Below are positions 57,361 to 64,000 of a stretch of DNA of 64,000 nucleotides, piece by piece (positions within the stretch are counted from its first letter, which is position 1; every line of letters starts with the position of its first letter). Both the position numbers and the translations under genes were made by a program. Below the pieces are notes generated by a model. The model worked only from the letters and a program-made list of their open reading frames with translations, did not search any database and had not been told where the DNA came from. Source of the DNA: Massospora cicadina. Lineage: Eukaryota > Entomophthoromycota > Entomophthoromycetes > Entomophthorales > Entomophthoraceae. The stretch spans positions 105,216 through 169,215 of the forward strand of contig JAKSZP010015907.1 of the NCBI GenBank assembly GCA_022478985.1, read 5' to 3'.

Positions 57361-60300
57361 GTCCCCATGGCAGCACCCTGGCCCTGCAATCCATCAACGC
57401 AAATGGGCTGCGGGACTTTTGCGGAGAGCCCCCCTCCTCCGAAACTTCAGGTTCAGCACAAATTGACATCGCTGCTGTCCAGGAGCCTGGCCAAACTCAC
57501 CACTCCTGACTTCCCCTCCTTTTTCGCTGGCACCTACCTCCCCAAGGCAGGTCAGGAGAAAAAATTGGCTTTTGGAAGAGCCCCTCCAACTCAATCTCCC
57601 ACGGAATACAGTCCTCTTAAAATTTCAACACAACCATAATTTGCGTCCGTGACTTTACCCCCAGGCAAAGGAACCCCCCGAATTGCCGCCTCCAGGTTTT
57701 CCCCTTCCTATGGCTTTAAAAGAGGGTTTCCCCCCTCCGCGTCGGGCCCTAGGTTGCATGACTGGGGATCCAGTATGAGGGGAGGAGTTTTCCATTTAGC
57801 TCAAAGATATGGACTGTTTGGGCCCCCTGCAAATTTGGCCCGCCCTCTCCCTTTCCCCGACAACCATCTGAGTGATCACAGGTCATTTCCCCCGTTGTCC
57901 TCACCACCACCTTAGACCGTCCGTGGGTTTCCCGGCCTTTGGGGTTGCCCCAGCTCTTCTCAACAACCCCTTCACTAAGGAGAAGCCTATGACCATCCAG
58001 GAGACTCACCTCCCCCACCCCCCTTGCTTGACCACAAGGCTAGATGGGCGGTGACCAAGGAGGGCATCACCCGCGTTGCTTACAACTGTGCCAAAGCCCA
58101 GATGACTGCAGCTCGCGCCAGAGTCAAAAGGGCGGAAGCCAGAATCAGACATCTAGAGCGAAACTGCCAGCCTTCGCCCTCTCCCAGATGGTTGGAAGAC
58201 TGGGAAGCGGCGCAGGAAGCACTCCGCTTGGAGCTCACACTGCAGGAAGAACGGGCAGCAAACTTTACAACATCTCGTTACTATGCTCAATGGGAACGCC
58301 CCACCCGCTTCTTCTTTCAGAAACAGAAAGCCCGGTCAACAGCGCAGGATATTACTGCACTGAAGATTGGCACTAAGCAACCACTTCAGATAAGGAGGAA
58401 ATCACGCAGGAACTACACCGCTTCTACTCCAGCTCTTCCATGCCACCCAGGTGGACCCATCGGCCATCCAAGACTTCCTGTGGCGGGGCTCCAGAGCCGC
58501 CCATTGACCCACGGGCTGATGAGGCTCTACTGGCGCCTATTTCCATCCAGGAGGTGATGGAAACCCTTCTGAAATCCCCACGGCTTAAAAGCCCCAGGCC
58601 CAGATGGAATACCCTTTGAGGTGTACCTTCTGGAACCTGCAGTGATAGCCAGAACCTACTGACCTCTTCGCTGCCTCTTGGTGAATGGCAGGTCCTCCCC
58701 GACTCCAGAAGGCTCAATCACGACCCTCATTTTCACAGAGAAGTCAGACCGTGAGAACCTGGCGAACTGGCGCCCCATAGCGTTGATCAACACAGACCAC
58801 AAGCTCTTCACGAATCTTCTGGCCAACCGCATCACCTGATGGGTGTCACCTCGCTCTCCCCATCCCAGTACAGTTTTATTTCGGGGAGGTCGTTATGGGA
58901 CAACTATAATGACCTTCACAGTAACTTACCTGACTTCACTAACTTTCGTAAGGTGAATGGCTTTGTGGCTCTTCTGGATATGCAGAAAGCATATGATCCA
59001 AGGTAGCCTGGAAGTATTATGATGCTTCCTGGCCCGCTTCCATCTCCCCCTGCAGCTAGGCGCTGGATATCAGCGCTCTATGACCAGCTCCACACCAGAG
59101 TCCTGGCGCCAATGGGTTTTACAGTGGCAGTACCAGTTGGACAAGGTCTCCGGCAAGGGGACCCCCTGAGCCCTATCCTTTTTAACATCACCCTTGACCC
59201 CCTCTTGGCCTCCTTACAGGACAAGCTAACAGGGATTCTGGCCCCAGGTAAAGCCCCCACACGCACCATGGCATTTGTATATGACACTGCCATTGCATTT
59301 GGCTGTCCTGGGGATGTTGCCCTCGCTGCTGTGACCATTGAGAGGTACCCAAGGCGTCCAACGCCATGGTCAACACCTCCAAGACAACAGTTGTACAGGT
59401 GGCTCCCCCACCTTTCCCCCCCACCATTTGGTATTGAACCTGAGCGCGGAAATTTGTCACCTGGGCGTTTCACCAACCAACAAGGAGTTGCGCAAAAAGA
59501 CAATGGGGTTGCCCCTTTGCGCAGAACCCAGGATTGCCAGCGGGAACCAGCGGCACATCCCCCCATGGTCGAGCCTGATGGCTAATGTGTTCCTCCTCCC
59601 CAAAGTCGGGGCTAGCCACGTCTGCCCATTAAAGATCCCTTTTTATACGCGTCTCAATGTACTCCCCCCCGGAAGGGGGGGTCAAACCATCCACCAATGG
59701 CCCTCTCAACCATTGCCTACCCTGCAATGAAGGGGCCTAGGGTTCTGGACAGGATCCCACGCCACCACAATCTTCCTGAAGTTCCTATGGCCGATTGTCT
59801 GCTGGGACGTGCCCCCCATGCCCCTGGGCCCCGCCTTCCGCCAGTGGTCAAGCTCGGGTTTCCTAGAGCATCTCTGACCTCATTAGGGAGTGGCTCACAA
59901 ACCCCCCAGGTCGCCTAAAACCACCCTCACCCCCCTACTGGAACCAGGTCTCCTTGCCCTGAAACGAGTAGGCGCGCGGATCCACCATGCCTTTCCATAC
60001 AAAAGGGGAAGGCCCTGGCCTCACCCCCCTCCCCTAAAGTGCACAAGGACAAGTTGTCACAACTCGCCTCAACCCCCAAGATCGTCCTCCCATCCCCCCA
60101 AGACTTTTGAGCTCCTCCCTCCTGGATTTGCCCTTTAAAGGAATTGTGGAAGGACTTATCCCCCCATCCGTCAAAAAAGGTGCCCAACCCCTTTTGGAGG
60201 GTGCTCAACTGTTCATACAAAGGGGGCCGGACTGGCCCTACCTTCCAGCACCAAAGCTGCCCCCGCTGTGTGGAGCCTATTGACTCCCACCTCCATCGTT

Positions 60301-60682
60301 TTTTTACCGTCCAGGTGTGCCGCATTTTGGCCAAAGGCCCGCGTGCTCCTCCATGCTCAGCCCTGGCACACCCTGTGAAAACCTCGTTTGAGCAAACATT
60401 GCCTGGTTTCCACCGACCCCCCCGTGTCCTCGCCTATGCCACAGCCATCTGACCATCCATAACTCCTTCCTTTGTGCTGCCTTTGACCAGCAGGTGTGAA
60501 CCCTTCCCAAATGATCACCCCCCTTTTAAGTACACTTTGAGATGGCCCTGAAGGTCTGCACTATGTCGCCAATCCTCCCGCTCAGTTGTCATTAGCACGG
60601 CTCTGGCGCGCAAACCCCCTCCCCTTTTTGATGCCTCCTTTCCCCGCCTCAGGCTCTTAGGGGCCCAGGCGTAATTCAATAA
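57357..60682 (+). pseudogene. LINE B ORF2: endonuclease-reverse transcriptase, heavily broken
   Basis: Starts M-S-P-H-G-S as in LINE A and keeps the Q-E pair near 57480 that LINE A lost. A deletion removes part of the endonuclease. RT blocks from about 58560 are recognisable in shifting frames, but the catalytic A-F-A-D-D is A-F-V-Y-D near 59274-59288, so the active site is gone. The C-terminal C-P-R-C motif survives near 60260. The stop equivalent to LINE A is TAA 60680. Confidence 0.82.
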
Positions 60683-60731
60683 ACATCGATTAACCCCCCT
60701 CAGGTTGGGACCATCTAGTACAAAAAAAAAA

Positions 60732-61116
60732 GCTTCATTACCTGAAACCCAAAGGTTAAAATTTTTTTCCCCTGGGAATCTTTTGAAGTTTTACCAAACA
60801 ACCACAGCACCATATTTTTTACTTCTTGGTTTATAGGGGAACTACCTGAAAGGTAAAAGACGACTTGATCAGCACTTCCCAAAATATAAGGAAGAAACAA
60901 CAATTTTTTTTGTTGATCTGAAACTCCTTCAGTTAATCTCAAATCGCTTAAGGTACCCATGAATATTCCCTTCAGATCTAATGGGGGCAGCTTAGTGCAG
61001 TGGACCTCCTGGAGCAGATCATCTTTTTTTTTAGCACAGCATCCAAAGCCTGTTTTAGCTCCGCATAGGCAAATGACCCAGGGGTTGGGTGGGATATTTA
61101 TCAAAAACAACATCAA
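60732..61116 (-). pseudogene. Possible gag start of K
   Basis: An open frame from ATG 61116 runs leftward to the LINE B junction. It contains K-K-K-D-D-L-L-Q-E-V and, further on, V-F-Y-L-S-G-S-S-P. I cannot assign a domain with certainty; gag is inferred from its place after LTR and primer site. Truncated by LINE B. Confidence 0.4.
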
Positions 61117-61170
61117 TGCAACATTACTGACAACTGAGTTTTTATCATTGAAAATTGATAAAGGGGCCCC

Positions 61171-61185
61171 CTGTAGTGAGCACCA
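61171..61185 (-). other. Primer-binding site of K
   Basis: Minus strand TGGTGCTCACTACAG, identical to F (35489) except one base, one nucleotide after the LTR end CA. Confidence 0.6.
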
Positions 61186-61186
61186 C

Positions 61187-61662
61187 TGTTATAAAATTGG
61201 CGAATCCAAGAGATACACCGCCGGATTGCAAGGGTTAACCCACTGAGCAAGTAGGAACAATGATATGATGACGTTGCCCCCAGAACACAAAATAAAATTA
61301 CAAATAAATATGGAGCACTAGCTCCCACTATTTGTTTTTTTTAATATACTTAATATCGCATCTTCTTCTAAATCCGCTGACTTTCAACCCACTTAACAAC
61401 AACCTTCCTTGATCATCTACCCCCATATGGAAAACTTTTGGGTGCTACAACTAATGGCTTAGTAATTTAAATTCACCATATCTTATTGGCTCTGTCAATC
61501 CTTCACTTGTTAAGCACAACGCCCAATTTGAGTCGTTTTTCAATAACCCAATATCACCTTATGTTGAGGTGCTCAATTAATCAATACCATAGTAAACTCA
61601 ACGGATGATTCTTCTGCCATCACAACTGAGGGCATATCTCCCGTCATATCAGAATTATGACA
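61187..61662 (-). repeat. LTR of K
   Basis: 476 bp on the minus strand, TGTCATAATTCTG ... TTTTATAACA. Boundaries are set by the TG/CA termini and the adjoining primer-binding site; no second copy exists in the window to confirm. Confidence 0.55.
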
Positions 61663-62975
61663 ACCCCCTATAAACTTATTACTTTCACGGTTAAGCTTTT
61701 GGCAATTTACCCCATTGTATGATAGTTGATATAATTGGCTGATAATAGTATGATTACTATTTTTGGGAAAGGAAGTCCTAGATCAGGGCCCCAAAGATCA
61801 GCAAGTATTTATCTTAAAATACTTGTGATGTTTTGAAATAGGTTTGTTCCCTCGTACCATCAAAGACAATCTTCTCTTTAATCCCTTTTCAGTTTCTCCG
61901 GTTTCAATGCACATTTGGGCGAATCCCCAATTTGATTCTGCTTCTTCTCTGAATCTCCGCTCAGATCCTTACTCTTTTCCCAAAGAGTTATAAGTTATCA
62001 CAACAGTAATAATATTCCAAAAAAGGGATAAACAAATGAGTGCTGATAAAATGTACTAAGCTGGTATATCTACTGTATACTCTGTGCTACTGTATCAATT
62101 ATAAACTAGGGTTTTTTGGTGAAATTTAAAGAATTTATAGGGGGGTTTTTTGGGCCTAACCCTCAGTTGACCCCTTTTTTTATGAAATAAGCGTTGCTGT
62201 TGAATCACCCATCCTCATCTCAGCAAATGATCAACATCCTGGCTAGGATTCAATCATTGGGAAAACCTTGAGACCAAAAAAATGAAAAGAAAATGTGTTC
62301 CCTTTTCCTCTCAATCCAAGAAAACCATCCATATTTTTGGGAAGTGACCTGCTTATGTAGGGGGCTTGTTACCCATTTAACAGGTCATGATAGAACTGAT
62401 TAATTCACTAGTTCAAGCATCATCACTCAACTAACAACTTACCCTTACATTATTAATCAGTATGTGATGAAACCCAACCAACCCCCAAACAGCACACCTG
62501 ATAGTTAATCAAATGATGCCCCTATTTAATGGCAACTCTACCCAATGAGATTTAAACATATGTATCGATCTACAATGGATCTGACCAGGTGAATAACCTA
62601 AAATCCCCAAAACAAGCCCCAAAAATAAGGGTCAACCGATTTAATTATGCATTAAATTTTTCCCTAGTGATTTCGGGTAATCTAGCCAGCTGGGAATATG
62701 GGTAAAAAATCCCAACAGATGGTTTGTGCAAAGTCTTTAAGATCCAAGGTTATGACTTCAAGTAAAACACGGGATGGGGGCTAGACACCAGAGCGCAGAT
62801 TTGTCTCTCACAATTAACAAAGTCACCATTGTGCTAGATTTCCAGGCAAATTGTATGAAAGATGATTTTTGGGAAAAAAACCACAACGAGGTGCCATAGG
62901 GATCAAAGCGCTGGATGGGATTAGACGGGATACCTTCTTGCATCATGGGAACTTTTGAAAGTTTAGAAATGACAC
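61663..62975. other. Unassigned segment between K and D3
   Basis: Short frames only. It may hold the 3' part of a K-like element (minus strand), but no enzymatic motif is readable. Confidence 0.4.
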
Positions 62976-64000
62976 TGATATTTATTTGAGGTATGCCGCC
63001 GGGGGAGGGACTTTACAAAACAAAACTAAAAAAAAAAACTAAAAAAAGGTTCAAACAAAACCCCCAAAGTGGGGGATTGAGTGAATTTTGAGCAAACAAT
63101 CAACCTGGTAGGCAGCGGAGATTGCTTATTCCTCCATGGGGGAAAGGGGGGGAAATAAAGGCTCATTTTGGCAGCAGTTTCCCCCTCCCATATTAGAGTG
63201 TGTGTCAAGGCAGATAGTAAGTGCGTTAGGGGATCTGCGGCATGTGGTTCATATTGCTAATTGTTGGGATTTCATGGAATTCCCGCTAGATAAATGGCAC
63301 TGATATTTTTGGGTTTAAAACTTTTTTGTTTAATGCGGGGAAACTGGGATTTAATGAATGTGGCAATGTTGGTTCAGTTTTTTGTTTTTTGGGTTTAAGC
63401 TTGTGCCAGTTCTGGATAGCTTCGTTAACATTTTTGTATAAAAGGTTTAACTGTTGTTTTCTTTTTGAATAAGACTTTTGGGGATAACATGAGGTGGAAT
63501 TCCTCCTGTGAGCATCGCCACTAATTTGGAGACAGCTTTATGAAGGGGACAACAATATGGTGTTTCAGCGCTTTGACTGCAAGCTGGTGATCACTGGTGA
63601 TTCCTTTGTCTGTGGGGTATTTAGTTGAGGGGGTATCTGGGGCCCATTTTGCATCAACAAACCACTCATTTAAAGAGATGGTTCTTTAATGAGCTTACCT
63701 GATTCTTCAATATCAGCCAATAACTCCCATGGGTTTTGGTTGAATTGGATTGGGGAATCAGCGATAGTTGAGGTTTGATTGATTCATTTGAGGAAGCATG
63801 GGATTGAACTAGGGTTAATCGATGCTTGATTGGAGGGAAACATTTGTGGCATTGGAGCGAGGGGGAGGTGATTGGTGGCTGCAGGTGAATTCCCGTTTTG
63901 GGGGGGGGGGGGGTAGGTTTGTGCCCCATACCAGAACTTGTACAGGGTGGACAGCAGATTTGAGGTCAGCAGATGAGCATCCAAACTTTAGCGGGTGGAG
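62976..64000 (-). mobile_element. Family-D ORF1-only LINE derivative, copy D3 (cut by window edge)
   Basis: The 3' tail is at the left (plus strand tttatttgaggtatgccgcc at 62981 onward). The 3' UTR block (rc AATCTCCGCTGCCTACCAGG near 63100-63120) matches D2 (TCTCCACTACCTACC). ORF1 follows directly, again without an ORF2. A run of 14 G near 63900 may be unreliable sequence. Confidence 0.7.
63200..64000 (-). pseudogene. LINE-type ORF1 protein remnant (D3)
   Basis: The S-D-H-Q-L-A motif lies near 63580-63600, with the helical C-terminus to the left and a Pro-rich linker to the right (63666-63984), as in D2. The N-terminal blocks lie beyond the window. Broken by frameshifts. Confidence 0.6.

Larger units (their letters stand above)
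54514..60731 (+). mobile_element. LINE B, second copy of the LINE A family
   Basis: The start atctctttctgctaagc and the tail CATCGATTAACC ... CCATCTAGTAC plus A tract match LINE A. It lacks about 145 bp that LINE A has at 6700-6843. No target duplication is seen (left ttgtagcatgtat, right gcttcattacctg), so one flank may be rearranged. From about 57400 to the end it differs from LINE A by many small indels, often in C or G runs, while ORF1 is far closer. Confidence 0.9.
60732..61662 (-). mobile_element. LTR retrotransposon K, 5' end fragment
   Basis: On the minus strand: LTR (61662 to 61187), one spacer base, primer-binding site (61185-61171), leader and a gag-like frame cut off at LINE B. 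Upstream of the LTR the minus strand reads ATAGGGGGT, which resembles a polypurine tract, so a further internal region may lie to the right. Confidence 0.6.

Noticed and set aside
62000..62975. Protease or RT of element K on the minus strand
   Set aside because: Only weak, scattered similarity and no catalytic triplet readable in any frame.

Overview
This 64 kb window is eukaryotic, AT-rich and built almost entirely of decayed, mutually nested transposable elements. I find no host gene I can defend, no rRNA and no functional tRNA gene. The repertoire is APE-type LINEs with CCHC-zinc-knuckle ORF1 proteins, Ty3/gypsy LTR elements, solo LTRs, a tRNA-derived SINE and a terminal-inverted-repeat DNA transposon. 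Together with a strong excess of transition-type nonsense changes (RIP-like), this suggests a TE-rich fungus, perhaps a rust-like basidiomycete. That assignment is inference only, since no host marker gene is present.

Layout. 1-1.6 kb: part of an ORF1-only LINE derivative (family D, copy D1, minus). 1.86 kb: a 49-bp LINE tail insertion with an 18-bp target duplication. 3.66-11.4 kb: a family-E LTR split by LINE A (3723-10147, 16-bp TSD). 11.9-17.2 kb: LINE C1 (minus, 16-bp TSD), lying in or beside a gypsy pol remnant L (17.2-18.9 kb). 18.9-23.9 kb: a three-level nest, in which an LTR (family H) is split by a TIR DNA transposon M, itself split by family-D copy D4. 23.9-24.8 kb: integrase of the minus-strand gypsy that owns LTR H1. 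25.9-32.7 kb: D2 (minus), split by a non-autonomous gag-protease LTR element J (27799-32621, TSD AGCAG). 32.75-33.05 kb: a SINE. 33.1-33.7 kb: a second family-H LTR. 34.2-43.8 kb: a four-level nest, LTR E2/E4 > element G > LTR E3 > gypsy F (35073-41596, TSD ATCCC). 46.1-51.4 kb: LINE C2 (minus, 17-bp TSD). 54.5-60.7 kb: LINE B, a second copy of the LINE A family. 60.7-61.7 kb: minus-strand LTR element K. 63-64 kb: D3.

Functional picture. LINE family C encodes ORF1 plus an endonuclease/reverse transcriptase. Family D has only ORF1, and the SINE has only a tRNA-like head and a body. All three end in closely related 3' tails, which suggests D and the SINE borrow the C-type reverse transcriptase. 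Likewise LTR element J keeps only gag and protease and probably depended on a full gypsy such as F. J and F share a precisely conserved candidate -1 ribosomal frameshift signal at the gag end: slippery G GGA AAA in gag phase, gag stop 12 nt later, and a GTCAG/CTGAC stem at identical spacing. I consider this the most interesting signal in the window.

All coding sequences of the large elements are broken by stops and indels and are listed as pseudogenes. Many element boundaries were fixed by matching target-site duplications read directly from the sequence. LINE B from about 57.4 kb onward carries an unusual density of small homopolymer indels, so either decay or poor base quality must be considered there.
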